A stretch of DNA of 64,000 nt from Candidatus Rifleibacteriota bacterium (GTDB lineage: Bacteria > Muiribacteriota > Ozemobacteria > Ozemobacterales > Ozemobacteraceae): contig JADFZL010000010.1 of NCBI GenBank assembly GCA_015232575.1, forward strand, positions 186,001-250,000, given 5' to 3'. Every line of letters begins with the position of its first letter. Within the stretch, counting starts at the first letter, position 1. Positions 9,701 to 18,321 of the stretch are shown one piece after another. The notes under the pieces are model-generated. The model saw only the letters and a list, made by a program, of their open reading frames with translations. It made no database searches and was not told the origin of the DNA. The translations under genes were made by a program, and so were the position numbers.

Positions 9701-10239
9701 ATTCCGATTATCAGTGCAGAAATGATGAAAACTGAAATCGGCATTGCAAGCTTGAATTCAGAAAGTGCCGAATTCATTGTTTCGACTTTCAACTTTCTGG
9801 CAGTATCGCTTATTGAAAGCTTAACCATCGCCCGTGAAGTTCCGGCGGGTGTTGGAGTAACTGCGAATTCCGCAGAAGAAATAAGCGCCGAACAAAGGCT
9901 TGTATCAGATTTTTCAAGTTCGACAGCAAGAGCCGAGTTATCAGGCGGATAAATCAAAAGGCGTGCAATCCATAGAACCAAAAGAACAATAGAAAGATAA
10001 AAACCAGCAGAAAAGAGCCATCTGAAGAAGTCGGCACTCAAAAAGGTTCTGTCAGCAAGCAGGAAAACAATAAAAACAAAGATAATAACAGCAGCGGCAA
10101 TAAAACTCCTGGTCAGAAAAAGCCTGATTTGCCGCCAGAAGCGGTATGAAAAAAGGAATCTGAGTATTTCTTCCCGACCGCTCGCATACCCGGACAACCG
10201 TTCAATTAGTTTTTCCGCATCTGATTTTTGTATATCCAT
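6799..10239 (-). CDS. Large membrane-anchored DUF4175-like protein with coiled coil (1146 aa)
   Basis: The N-terminus has hydrophobic segments near residues 40-65, 80-95 and 165-185. A beta-rich region resembling Ig-like or filamin-like domains follows (about residues 190-520). A very long charged region rich in K, E and Q, predicted as coiled coil, fills residues 560-1100. A CxxC pair (VCQKCTGG) sits in that helical region. Size, layout and position next to DUF4159 and VWA genes fit the DUF4175 family; the call rests on this and not on a database match. The likely place is the inner membrane with a large exported part. GGAAAG precedes the ATG at 10239. Function is unknown; the MoxR/VWA context suggests assembly or maturation of an envelope complex. 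Confidence 0.65.
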   Translation of the reverse strand: MDIQKSDAEKLIERLSGYASGREEILRFLFSYRFWRQIRLFLTRSFIAAAVIIFVFIVFLLADRTFLSADFFRWLFSAGFYLSIVLLVLWIARLLIYPPDNSALAVELEKSDTSLCSALISSAEFAVTPTPAGTSRAMVKLSISDTARKLKVETMNSALSEFKLAMPISVFIISALIIGIWASYSPREVSIALERLLKPYSPIAPWSDFSMKVSPGNFLVAKGESVQILAVPSNIPDKEPVLTLFSPNDTTGHPTEMFFDDTSSQTRYVYTLNGLQESTDYQVSAPGYISERYSITVLPRPEIKSFFLTLVQPAYIATAPVELSEGTGDTTVLKGTRIIFRGNSTQPIASAVLSFDPPATITCDIDQKSFSAEFSPATSTTYSIMITGTSGFSNENPVKYQITLVQDATPTVEIVKPGVDLPFPKSRRLDLKVVAKDDFGIVSTVLYYSHESPRQLIPQNLKSDFSPKKDFEVEFPWLLDTLQVMPGTEVRYYVKVEDCMKPYPNVATTSVYKISMPSYYDVYNADDEKHGNVAKKIEEIMENQKYRRESLQKAYEQMRHEGKITEEMKKQLDEQIRSGEERQKEADEVLEQLNSLQKNMQDNPLSSPDALEKMQKVQELMSEVLDDEGKKLLKQLQDSVKNMEIDPKEMEKYEQAFKMEEYLKGLDRSIELLKQLKDEMKKNAIGEALQDLLKRQQEIASQTENIEKKAAENKTTPEDEDRLNNLKKQQEKLKDELEKLKKESEELANRKEKDGEQPDSTKEDMKNISDRLKNEDFKKTSDDIKKSLEEKNFQQARENQQKMLKFLESLAKDGEKVCQKCTGGSAPQLDLSRFIRRSLKVSHDQENLLFRLDGLPSQFMRGQMPAIEGRIEEISALQLLVKKQAENLEDALDTFIRTSFSISPDVLQPLKGVRGILSGTVKDLEDRQIDKSRMAQRDIISRFNQLAIELMKAQDQQNSSSSSSPQNALQQFKNLTQRQLSLYQNSKKESLSPADKQQMQRLRQQAMEQRMIRESLEKLMRESKKQMQTLGRMDDVMKDMEDLETKILDPNKRKEVEEKQKTIYERMLKAQKSIKNRDEESEERKAQKAAEKIQIVPDKPLDSAGSETRDLSKDYLREVREKFPKAYENEIRDYYKSLNLYGVDLK

Positions 10240-10266
10240 ATCATCTTTCCAGTGGAATTTCTGAGG

Positions 10267-10953
10267 TTATTGATTCATTGCGAATATAAGAATGTTCAGT
10301 GCCATTCTTAATGCCTGTTCGCGTTTGTCAGCATCGTCTTCAGGATGAATTCCTTCATCTTCAATGCCGCAGCCAATATCAGTTTCGAAAGTATAAAGTA
10401 CACACATTCTGCCTTTATTAAAAAGGGCAAAAGCAGACGGAGCTTTTTCGTCGTGGGCGTGAATTTTCGGAACACCTTTTTCAAATTCATACGCAGTGTG
10501 AAAAACCGGATGTTCCGGTGGCAGAAGCTGAAATTCCTTATCAGGATAAATTCGTTTAAATTCGCGCCTTAAAGATCTGTCCATGCCATAGCAATCGTCG
10601 GCCCAGATGAATCCGCCGTTGTCAAGCCAGGTTCTCAGGCGATTAATTTCCTGATCTTCGAATTTTACGTTTCCGTGCCCTGTCATGTAGATCAGCGGAT
10701 AATTAAACAATTCGGGGTCTGAAATTTTAATTACCTTATGTTCGGGTTGAACTTGGAGCTTAAACCGTTCACCAGCTGCTTTCAGAAGATTTGGCATTGA
10801 AGTGGGGTCGGTATACCAGTCACCGCCACCGCCATACTGAATTCTCGGAACACAGATAAATCCCTGCTGAGCAAAGACTTTCTGCGCCGAAAACGCGGAA
10901 AGCAGTGTACATATAATAAATATTGCAATAATTTGAAATCTAAATCTGTACAT
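10267..10953 (-). CDS. DUF4159-domain exported protein
   Basis: It has 228 residues with a signal peptide (MYRFRFQIIAIFIICTLLSA...VFAQQ) and a DUF4159 domain: FICVPRIQYGGGGDWYTDPT at the start, YMTGHGNVKF, WLDNGGFIWADDCYG, and FETDIGCGIED near the end. DUF4159 proteins have a flavodoxin or glutamine-amidotransferase-like fold and are typically found with MoxR and VWA genes; their activity is not established. The ATG at 10953 overlaps the stop of the preceding VWA gene as TGATG, with AAAGGG just upstream, so translation is coupled. An upstream in-frame start at 10986 would add 11 residues and overlap the neighbour by 34 bp; I consider it less likely. Confidence 0.85.
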   Translation of the reverse strand: MYRFRFQIIAIFIICTLLSAFSAQKVFAQQGFICVPRIQYGGGGDWYTDPTSMPNLLKAAGERFKLQVQPEHKVIKISDPELFNYPLIYMTGHGNVKFEDQEINRLRTWLDNGGFIWADDCYGMDRSLRREFKRIYPDKEFQLLPPEHPVFHTAYEFEKGVPKIHAHDEKAPSAFALFNKGRMCVLYTFETDIGCGIEDEGIHPEDDADKREQALRMALNILIFAMNQ

Positions 10954-13223
10954 CAACTGTAACCCTTTCTGCGTCTTATTATCCATTCAATAAGCGGAAG
11001 CACAAGAAGAATCAGAAGAATAAGCCAGCTGTCGCGCAGTTCGAAATTTTTTGTTTCACGCTTTTTACCTGATTTTGGTTGAATGGAATCCAGTAATTCC
11101 TGGTATTTATCAACCGGAAGACATAATCCACGTGAAATGCTGGCAATGGCGACCATTTTTTCAACCTTAACTTCGGGGTCATCAAATTCAACTGTTGGAA
11201 TTTCAAAAATTGCTCTGGCCGATGACTTCCCTAACGGTTTTCCCTGGTATTTTGCATCAACACGAATCTCGGCATTTCCACGCCTGAAAGGAACAATTGT
11301 TGCTTCGTACAAGCCCTTTTCGCCCGACGAAAGAAAGGAAAGTGCAGTTGTCTGCGAGCCCGCTGAAATTATTTCACCGGTTACCTGCGCATTATCAAGC
11401 GGCTGTCTGGATTGATCTGTTACGAATACACGGAATGTTACCGGCTGTCCGGTAAATAATCTTGAAGAAGGCAGTTCAAGACTTACCTGCGCGTCTTCTC
11501 GGCGATTTGCGATCCATTTGAGAAGATTTACAACAAAACCAGTGTAAGGCTTGATTCCTTTTCCATTCGAAACAAGCTTGAAACCCATTGTCCAAAGCGG
11601 TCCGCCAAGAAGCATTGCAACGCGGCCCTGACCTGTGCGTGAGCTTATCAGTGATGGCGCCGGACCACCCGGCAATTCAAGCGTTGATGACAAAAGAACT
11701 TCTGTACCTGCACGAATTTTCGGGTAAACAAATAATCCGTCAAATTTTGGAAGCGTTCTGAAAAACTCCTGGTTTTCAATCGGATCATGCATAAGTTTCA
11801 AAAAAGAATAAGGAGTATCTCTCGACGTCAGTACCATATTTGCCTGATTGCCCTTCCAATGAGAACCGGTCAGATCAACCGGAAACCAGTTTTCAATTTC
11901 TGAGCCTTTGTAGCCAAGCTCAGTGTAGGGGCGCAGCCCATGCATGATAAATATACCGGTTTTTCCGGTTTCAAGACGTTCACGCAGGAGAGTGATGTGC
12001 TTCTGAAGATGTCTTTCAGGAAATCCGTTGAGAACCAGAACATCAGCTTCTTTCAAAGCTCCTTCAATGTCTGGCTCGGTCGATGATGTAGTCATTCTGT
12101 CATCATTGGAAATCAGCCACCGTCCGTTATTCAGAACAGTGTATCCGGTAATATGTGAGTTAGGTTCAGTTCTGACAGCTGTTTTCATAAACGAATAGTC
12201 CCATGATGAAAACTCTGAAAGAAAAAGCACCTGCAGGCTGTCTTTGATTACTTTTAACAGAAAACCAGCTTCATTATTCTCGTAAGTCAATTCATCTGAA
12301 AGGTGTTGAATTGATGCGGAAAAGGCAAACGAACCTTCAGTGTCGCATGGAATATCAAAATAGAATTCGGAGCGTCCAGAATCTTTTGCCAGCGGCACTT
12401 TAATCTTAGAAAACTCTTTTCCATCTTTCTTTATTGTTACTTCAACCTCAGAGATTTGCGAACGATAGGCTTTAATTTCGCCCCTGACCTTGAGCAGCGA
12501 GTTGAGATAACCAATTGACGGCGGACGGTCAAGTGAAATAGAAATATCTCTGGCCAGTCCTGTTTTTCCGGATGTAAGAATGTACAATGGAATCTTTGTC
12601 TTTGAAACTGTTTCTATCGGATTTTCACCTGTATTATGAATTCCATCGGTGAACATAACCATTCCGAGAAGATTTCCTTCGCCAAGGTTTCCGCCGATTT
12701 CTGAAATCGCTTTTGAAATGTTGGTCTGCGTTCCATCAGGAGTTACAGAAAAAGATGCGATGTCCTCTCGTGAAACAGGTGCAACCTGTCCGGAAAAAGT
12801 GAATATAGATGGAGAAAAACCGATTTTCTTTTCAAGTTTTTCGAGAAATTCACCTTTTGAGAAAACGTCCCTTACTCTGTCCATTCTTGAGACATTTTCT
12901 TCTGTAATGCTCATGCTTCTTGATGAGTCAATCAGAACGGCAATTCGGTTCTTTTCAGGAACAAAACCGCTGATTGTAAGCCTTGGACCGGCAAGCATCA
13001 GAATTATTCCTGCAATAAAGATAATTTTCAGAACAAGAAGTTTCGATTTCAAACCTGCGGGAACTGGCTTGTCTTCCATTCTATAGGAAAACCAGACAAT
13101 CGGAATAACTGCAATAATCATGAGGGTTAACCCGGCCCAGCCCCATGCAAGTGAAAATCTGACAGATTCAATTGCCTGAAGCGCTCCGGAATCAAAACCT
13201 AAAAATCTTATCAGGTGTTCCAT
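10953..13223 (-). CDS. VWA-domain membrane protein with GATase-like C-terminal region
   Basis: This 756-residue protein starts with two transmembrane segments (about residues 25-47 and 62-82), followed by a von Willebrand A domain with MIDAS sequence IDSSRSMS near residue 100 and FTDGIHNTGE further on. Residues 330-600 contain a glutamine-amidotransferase-like fold segment (DVLVLNGFPERHL, GIFIMHGLRP), then beta-rich Ig-like repeats and a final transmembrane segment (WLILLILLVLPLIEWII) with a basic tail. This layout is common for a membrane VWA protein that accompanies BatA. The gene overlaps the preceding BatA-like gene by 13 bp, and its stop overlaps the next start. Confidence 0.8.
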   Translation of the reverse strand: MEHLIRFLGFDSGALQAIESVRFSLAWGWAGLTLMIIAVIPIVWFSYRMEDKPVPAGLKSKLLVLKIIFIAGIILMLAGPRLTISGFVPEKNRIAVLIDSSRSMSITEENVSRMDRVRDVFSKGEFLEKLEKKIGFSPSIFTFSGQVAPVSREDIASFSVTPDGTQTNISKAISEIGGNLGEGNLLGMVMFTDGIHNTGENPIETVSKTKIPLYILTSGKTGLARDISISLDRPPSIGYLNSLLKVRGEIKAYRSQISEVEVTIKKDGKEFSKIKVPLAKDSGRSEFYFDIPCDTEGSFAFSASIQHLSDELTYENNEAGFLLKVIKDSLQVLFLSEFSSWDYSFMKTAVRTEPNSHITGYTVLNNGRWLISNDDRMTTSSTEPDIEGALKEADVLVLNGFPERHLQKHITLLRERLETGKTGIFIMHGLRPYTELGYKGSEIENWFPVDLTGSHWKGNQANMVLTSRDTPYSFLKLMHDPIENQEFFRTLPKFDGLFVYPKIRAGTEVLLSSTLELPGGPAPSLISSRTGQGRVAMLLGGPLWTMGFKLVSNGKGIKPYTGFVVNLLKWIANRREDAQVSLELPSSRLFTGQPVTFRVFVTDQSRQPLDNAQVTGEIISAGSQTTALSFLSSGEKGLYEATIVPFRRGNAEIRVDAKYQGKPLGKSSARAIFEIPTVEFDDPEVKVEKMVAIASISRGLCLPVDKYQELLDSIQPKSGKKRETKNFELRDSWLILLILLVLPLIEWIIRRRKGYS

Positions 13224-15385
13224 TTGCCGGTCAACGTCCTTGTGATTATTCCAGATGGTTTGTTAGCAAAAAAAGTCTCTGCCATGGCAAGCAGGAAAAG
13301 CGCCCAGAGCAGCGGAACAGAAACTTCTCGCCCTTCTCTGATAAGCGTAATCTTTTCCCCGAATTTGTTTCCGGTTCCGGGTTTTTGTCTGATAGAAATG
13401 AATCTCGGAATTTTATTGATCGGAAAGCGCTCAAGATCGCTTTCATCGGCGGGCGGGTTCACAGCAAACGCCTGAGCCTGTGTACGATTTTTCCATTTTG
13501 CAGTAAGTCTGTAGAATCCGGCGGTATCGGTGTTTGACGTAGATACAATAATAAGTCCCGGACCCTCTTTGCGTGTTGGAAGAGAAGTTTTTTCGCCACC
13601 GGGAGTTTCAAGTACTACTTCCTGAAGACCATCTTCCTTGAGCTGAAGCGTAACCGGGGTTTGAGGAGTAATAGAATCGAACGCCAAACCACCTCTGCCG
13701 ATCATCCCGAAGACAGTCTGATGAATAAATGGGAGGAATGTCGGTTTCATTGGCCAGTTAGACCATGAGTTGTCGGCATTAAAGGCAAAAAGCATAACTC
13801 TGCCCTGTCCGCGAGATTCTTCGATAACTGCCGGAAGTCCGTGGCTCATTCTTCCAAGAATCTGAGCGGAATTCAATGGTTCAATCTGAATGAATTCATA
13901 AATTTGTGCCCGGCTGATATCGCCATTTTCTTCGCTGGAAAAGAATTTAAACGCCGGGTGTGCCGAATCAATGTCGGTAATCTGATATGCAAAGCTTTTT
14001 GCTACAGAATTTCCTATTCGCTTTACGAGGCGTCCGGGGAGAATGTAAGAAGAGCCCGGTTCGTCGAAAAAATATGTGTTGTACCAGTTAGGATCTACAC
14101 GCGAACCCGGGAATATTATTACATTTCCACCGCTCAGAAGATAAGCTGAGAGGTTTTTTACGAATTCGGGCGGAAGTTTTCTTATATTTACCAGAAAAAC
14201 AGAAGAATACTGATTAAGATCAATACCGCTTGTTTCTTCTTCTGAACGGCGATCAACATTGAAGACCGGATTATCTTTTTTGTTAAGCGGATTCAATGCA
14301 AAGCGCAGATATAAATCGTCGGTTGAATCGCGTCCGTCAATGAACCTGGGCGGATGAAGAATCAGCACTTTCTGAGACGCCAGAACCTTGACTGCAAGAT
14401 GTCTTGAATCGTCTGCCGAGAGCGAATCAGCAGAAATCGAAGCTCTGATATGTGATGCGCCTTCTTTTTGAAAGGTGCATGGAATTGAAACGCGCTTTTT
14501 CTCGTCAGGAGCAAGGTCGAGTGCAAGTTCATGCTTTTTGTCACCGTTTATGAAAACGGAGAGCATTGATTTCTGCGGACTTGAACTGAAATTGGAAACA
14601 GTAACCAGCAGCGGAGCCGTTCTGCCAGCCAGAACGAGCGGCGCTGAAAGTTCAAGGTTCGAAACAGCAAGATTTGGAGGCGCGGTCTCTTCGCCAACCG
14701 GAATAAGTACAAGATCAATATCCCGTGGTATCTTAGTCAGATCAAACGATTCTGAGAAAGTTTTCCAGGCGGTTTTTGTAACATCCGAAATAACGTAGAT
14801 GGTTCTTTTGAATGATTTCACCGGAAGAATCATTTTGAGTGCGGAAACCAGTGCAGAATGAACATTTGTTCCACTGTGTCCAAGAGTTGTATTTCGTATT
14901 GCTTCCCTCAGATCATTTTTATCCCATGAAAGCTGCTGAAAGAGAACCGTTCCCGGATCATTCATAAGTACTACAGAAGCCTTGTCGTTCTGTCCCATTT
15001 TATCAAGAATTTCGAGCGCTCTGCTCTTGGCAGCGTTAAAAAGAGAGATTCCTCTGTGTGATGCGCCCATGGACATTGAGTTGTCAAGTACTACAACGAA
15101 AGCAGATGGTGAACCATTCCCTGAATCAAGATTTCCGCCTGTACTGATGAATGGTTTCGCGAGTGCTGAAACAAGAAATAGTATTACAGCTATTCGCAGA
15201 GCAAGAAGTATCAGATTTTTAAGTTTCATCTTATTCAGAATAGTCTGGGATGAAAGTCTGATCAGGCGAAGACTGGGAAAAAATTTCTGTACCGGATTCT
15301 TTCTGTAATACAGATGCAGATAAATTGGTACTCCAATTCCCAGTGCGGCAAGCAGAAACCATGGATTTCCAAAGTGAAACGGCAT
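13211..15385 (-). CDS. BatA-like VWA membrane protein (aerotolerance-regulator N-terminal domain)
   Basis: The first 90 residues are a BatA-type N-terminal domain: FGNPWFLLAALGIGVPIYLH, then KLKNLILLALRIAVILFLV, two membrane segments. A VWA domain follows with MIDAS sequence VVLDNSMSMG. Later parts are beta-rich and include a GATase-like stretch (GNVIIFPGSRVD) and a final hydrophobic segment (PLLWALFLLAMAETFFA). The ribosome site is GGGGGGAAG before the ATG at 15385. Bat proteins sit in the inner membrane and are thought to work with MoxR ATPases; their biochemical role is unclear. It is followed with a 13-bp overlap by a second VWA protein. Confidence 0.85.
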   Translation of the reverse strand: MPFHFGNPWFLLAALGIGVPIYLHLYYRKNPVQKFFPSLRLIRLSSQTILNKMKLKNLILLALRIAVILFLVSALAKPFISTGGNLDSGNGSPSAFVVVLDNSMSMGASHRGISLFNAAKSRALEILDKMGQNDKASVVLMNDPGTVLFQQLSWDKNDLREAIRNTTLGHSGTNVHSALVSALKMILPVKSFKRTIYVISDVTKTAWKTFSESFDLTKIPRDIDLVLIPVGEETAPPNLAVSNLELSAPLVLAGRTAPLLVTVSNFSSSPQKSMLSVFINGDKKHELALDLAPDEKKRVSIPCTFQKEGASHIRASISADSLSADDSRHLAVKVLASQKVLILHPPRFIDGRDSTDDLYLRFALNPLNKKDNPVFNVDRRSEEETSGIDLNQYSSVFLVNIRKLPPEFVKNLSAYLLSGGNVIIFPGSRVDPNWYNTYFFDEPGSSYILPGRLVKRIGNSVAKSFAYQITDIDSAHPAFKFFSSEENGDISRAQIYEFIQIEPLNSAQILGRMSHGLPAVIEESRGQGRVMLFAFNADNSWSNWPMKPTFLPFIHQTVFGMIGRGGLAFDSITPQTPVTLQLKEDGLQEVVLETPGGEKTSLPTRKEGPGLIIVSTSNTDTAGFYRLTAKWKNRTQAQAFAVNPPADESDLERFPINKIPRFISIRQKPGTGNKFGEKITLIREGREVSVPLLWALFLLAMAETFFANKPSGIITRTLTGKWNT

Positions 15386-15401
15386 TTTTTCTTCCCCCCT
15401 T

Positions 15402-16319
15402 TTACATCAGTGCAGAGCCGAAACTCTGCCGTCGGGTGAAGAAAGATTTCAGATTAGATTCAAGGGTTCTTGATGTATCTGCAAGAATATAGTCTATTCC
15501 AGATTTTCTCAGCGCTGACTGAAATGTGTTAATGAGTGAAGTAATTTTCTTCAGATATTCATTTCTCAGAGCAAAAGTGTCTGCAATAATTTCACTTTTG
15601 TCTTCGAGGTCCTTGAAAAGGGTAATGTCTTCGAATGGAAATGAAATTTCATGGCGGTCAAGTACATGAAAAATTACTACTTCGTGGCGTCTTGAACGAA
15701 GTTGCCTTGCTTTTGCAATAACCAATTCCGCGTTATCCATGAGATCGGAAAAGATTATAAGAACGCCGCGTTTACGCATTGTTTCAGCAACGCGATCAAG
15801 AGATTCGGATATATTAGTGCCCTCAATGGGTTTTGTATTTTCGAGTTCGCCACAGATTGCTTTTATATGGGACATTCCGCTTTTGGGTCTGATAATTCTT
15901 CGTACACCATCTGAAAAAGTTACCAGTCCGACGGAATCCTGCTGTCGAAGCATCAGATAAGCCAGCGAAGCGGCTAGTGTTGCCGCATAATCCATTTTAC
16001 TGAGCTTTCCGTCGCCTTTATATGACATTGAGCCGCTGACATCCATGACAAGATAACCTGAAAGGTTTGTTTCTTCTTCGTGTTCCTTGATATAGTATTT
16101 GTCGGTGCGTGCGTATATCTTCCAGTCGATGTCTTTTATCGGGTCACCAGGTGCGTATTGTCTGTATTCCGCAAATTCGACGTTGAAGCCTTTGAACGGA
16201 CTTTTATGCAAACCAGTAATAAAGCCCTCTACGACCGTACGTGCTTTAACTTCAAGACCGCCAAATGTCGCAAGAAGCTTCGGATCAAGATAACGTGAAA
16301 TTCTATTTGTTGTTTTCAA
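15402..16319 (-). CDS. DUF58 domain protein
   Basis: A 305-residue DUF58 protein with the typical opening RYLDPKLLATFGGLEVKART and the signature YAPGDPIKDIDWKIYARTDK, followed by a VWA-like part with MIDAS motif DVSGSMSYKG. DUF58 proteins nearly always accompany MoxR ATPases. The start is a TTG at 16319, because the conserved N-terminus begins immediately there and there is no ATG upstream in frame. The gene lies 107 bp after moxR, with a GC-rich repeat in the gap, and 16 bp before the BatA-like gene. Confidence 0.9.
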   Translation of the reverse strand: MKTTNRISRYLDPKLLATFGGLEVKARTVVEGFITGLHKSPFKGFNVEFAEYRQYAPGDPIKDIDWKIYARTDKYYIKEHEEETNLSGYLVMDVSGSMSYKGDGKLSKMDYAATLAASLAYLMLRQQDSVGLVTFSDGVRRIIRPKSGMSHIKAICGELENTKPIEGTNISESLDRVAETMRKRGVLIIFSDLMDNAELVIAKARQLRSRRHEVVIFHVLDRHEISFPFEDITLFKDLEDKSEIIADTFALRNEYLKKITSLINTFQSALRKSGIDYILADTSRTLESNLKSFFTRRQSFGSALM

Positions 16320-16370
16320 GCTATTGTACTTACCAAGTTAATATTTTAAATAATGTAGGAATTATTCAAA

Positions 16371-16430
16371 CGATCTCCCCACTGTCAGCGCAGGAGCAGG
16401 TCGGGGTAAGGTGAGGAAACCTTGCGTCAG
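16371..16430. repeat. GC-rich dispersed repeat between moxR and the DUF58 gene
   Basis: The stretch contains GATCTCCCCACTGTCAGCGC and AGGTCGGGGTAAGGTGAGGA, with CACTG and CAGTG near its ends. It resembles the CCCTCTCC-type repeats near 6.75 and 18.26 kb. It fills most of the intergenic gap of the operon. Confidence 0.4.
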
Positions 16431-17449
16431 TGGGCTGGTTCCGGAACGGAATCGATTATTCTTTTTATGAGTGCATCAGTTGTAATGCCCTCTGCTTCAG
16501 CGTTAAAGTTAACCATGATTCTGTGTCTGAGTACTGAGTAGGCAAGAGCACGTACATCATCGCACGATACATAATATCTGCCTCTGAAAACTGCTCTGGC
16601 TTTTCCGCCGAGAATAAGATACTGACTTGCTCTCGGACCGGCGCCCCATGTTATGAAGTTGTTTACAAAATCAAAGCTTTTTTCACGGTTTGGACGTGTT
16701 GCTTCGGCTATTGAAACTGCGTATCCGGCAACGTGGTCTGAAACGGGAACTCTTCTGACGATGTCCTGAAGTTCTAGAATACGGTCGCGGTCAATTACCG
16801 GACTTAATTCCTGCTGGAACCCGCCGGTTGTAGCCTTAACCATTGTTACTTCCTCGTCATGCGAAGGGTAATCAATGCGCACATTGAACATAAATCTGTC
16901 CAGTTGTGCTTCCGGAAGAGGATATGTGCCTTCCTGTTCAATCGGGTTCTGAGTTGCCAGAACGAAGAAAGGTGCTTCGAGCGGATATGTTTTTCCGGCA
17001 GATGTCACGGCTCTTTCCTGCATAGCCTGCAGGAGTGCAGCCTGTGTTTTCGGAGGGGTGCGGTTTATTTCATCAGAAAGAAGAATATTTGTGAAAAGAG
17101 GTCCCTCAACAAAGCGAAACCTGCGTTCTCTTGTCGAAGGGTCGTCTTCGAGGATTTCTGTACCTGTGATGTCTGACGGCATCAGATCGGGTGTGAACTG
17201 AATTCTCCGGAATTTCAGATCCAGAAGTTGAGCGAGAGAATTAACAAGAAGAGTTTTTCCAAGTCCTGGGACGCCAATTAAAAGAACATGTCCCTTTGCA
17301 AACATGGCAAACAGAATTTCTTCGACAACTTTATCCTGTCCGATGAAAACTTTTCCAATTTCTTTGACGATGAGTTCTCTGGTTTTTCCGATCTCAGAGA
17401 CAGCTTTTAAATCGTTTATTTCCTGAACAGACGGATTTTTTTCCGACAT
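16427..17449 (-). CDS. MoxR family AAA+ ATPase
   Basis: This 340-residue AAA+ protein has Walker A GVPGLGKTLL, Walker B LLSDEINR, the MoxR signature PPKTQAALLQAMQERAVT, and sensor-1 region FVLATQNPIEQEGTYPLPEA. MoxR ATPases act as chaperones or activators for VWA-domain partners, four of which (DUF58, BatA-like, VWA, DUF4159) are encoded just downstream. The start at 17449 (MSEKNPSVQ) is preferred because GGGAGG lies directly upstream; a further in-frame start at 17485 lacks this. It is the first gene of the minus-strand run that ends at 2995, so it probably leads the operon. Confidence 0.93.
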   Translation of the reverse strand: MSEKNPSVQEINDLKAVSEIGKTRELIVKEIGKVFIGQDKVVEEILFAMFAKGHVLLIGVPGLGKTLLVNSLAQLLDLKFRRIQFTPDLMPSDITGTEILEDDPSTRERRFRFVEGPLFTNILLSDEINRTPPKTQAALLQAMQERAVTSAGKTYPLEAPFFVLATQNPIEQEGTYPLPEAQLDRFMFNVRIDYPSHDEEVTMVKATTGGFQQELSPVIDRDRILELQDIVRRVPVSDHVAGYAVSIAEATRPNREKSFDFVNNFITWGAGPRASQYLILGGKARAVFRGRYYVSCDDVRALAYSVLRHRIMVNFNAEAEGITTDALIKRIIDSVPEPAH

Positions 17450-17645
17450 CTTGCACCTCCCGAAATAGAGAAAGAAGATTAACACGTAATACTACAATTT
17501 TGCAAGCATCTTTCTAACATTCGGGCAAACACAAGCAATTCTCTGCAACCCAAACCCTTGCCAGAACTCTCCCTCACATTGACTTAAAAAGTCTGTATCT
17601 ATCGGAGATGTAAAAGCTGACATAAACAACAATTTCGACTCTGAT

Positions 17646-17681
17646 CATTCAATGAAAAGCGTTCATCAATGTCATTGAATG
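17646..17681. repeat. Inverted repeat downstream of the Y/G/W-rich gene copy A
   Basis: The arms CATTCAATGA and TCATTGAATG are a perfect 10-bp inverted repeat with a 16-base loop. It lies 55 bp beyond the end of copy A. There is no T-run, so it is not a classical intrinsic terminator, but it could end or stabilise the transcript. The rest of 17486-17736 shows nothing else. Confidence 0.45.
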
Positions 17682-17736
17682 GAGCCGAAACGAAGCAAGA
17701 GAGAAATATGGGTAAATATAAGTGAGAATCTATTAA

Positions 17737-18186
17737 TTACTTGGAAATGGTTCCGGAGACTTTCCAGGTAAGTACAAAGCCATTCGGAGAAAAGCCATTG
17801 CCGTAGCTTGAGCCATAATAGCCATAGCCGTCTTTAAAACACTTATGACTTTCAAGGTTTGATGCTGTAACTACCTTGTAGCCGCATTTTCCGATTGGAT
17901 AGCCGTCATAACCCCAATAGCCCCACGAAACATACTGTTGCCATGTGTAACCCCATGGATTTCCCGGATAAAAATAAGTTCTGTACCAATAACCGGTACT
18001 ACTGCCGCCAAATTCGCTAACAGCTATGTTTCCAGCTTCCCATGTTTCTGAGTAGGTGGCGGTTGCAGCTGATTGAGCGTCAATTCTAGTCGGGTTCAAA
18101 AAGCTTACAAATATTGCATATACAAAAAGAATTGAAACAAAACCAAATACAAGGCTCCGAATGTGCTTTACGGTTCTGTCAGGCAT
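17737..18186 (-). CDS. Tyr/Gly/Trp-rich small exported protein, paralog A
   Basis: 149 residues. The N-terminus is basic (MPDRTVKHIR) and followed by a hydrophobic segment (LVFGFVSILFVYAIFVSFL), likely a signal peptide or anchor. The mature part begins with SAATATYSETWEAGN and is rich in aromatic and glycine residues, with WGYTWQQYVSWGYWGYDGYP, an invariant Cys in IGKCGYK and another in ESHKCF, and a constant C-terminus SPNGFVLTWKVSGTISK. No family is recognised. It differs from paralog B at about 19 of 149 aligned positions. The start at 18186 follows GGAGGG; an upstream in-frame start is rejected because all three paralogs begin MPD. About 50 bp upstream of the start are also shared with B, so the two are a recent tandem duplication. 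Confidence 0.8.
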   Translation of the reverse strand: MPDRTVKHIRSLVFGFVSILFVYAIFVSFLNPTRIDAQSAATATYSETWEAGNIAVSEFGGSSTGYWYRTYFYPGNPWGYTWQQYVSWGYWGYDGYPIGKCGYKVVTASNLESHKCFKDGYGYYGSSYGNGFSPNGFVLTWKVSGTISK

Positions 18187-18321
18187 ACACTTTCCCTCCA
18201 AATTTAATATTGAAATCGTTTTTATATTATAACCAGCAGACAAAAAGTACCCTCCCCTCAGCCCTCTCATGCGCTGACGACGCGTAGAGGGTGAACAGAG
18301 GAACTTTTCGTGTTGATATAA
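18187..18321. other. Spacer between paralogs A and B with GC-rich inverted repeat
   Basis: The bases next to A repeat those upstream of B (CTCCAAATTTAATATTGAAA). Further along, CCCTCTCATGCGC and GCGTAGAGGG can form a hairpin and recall the GC-rich dispersed repeats near 6.75 and 16.4 kb. Confidence 0.4.
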
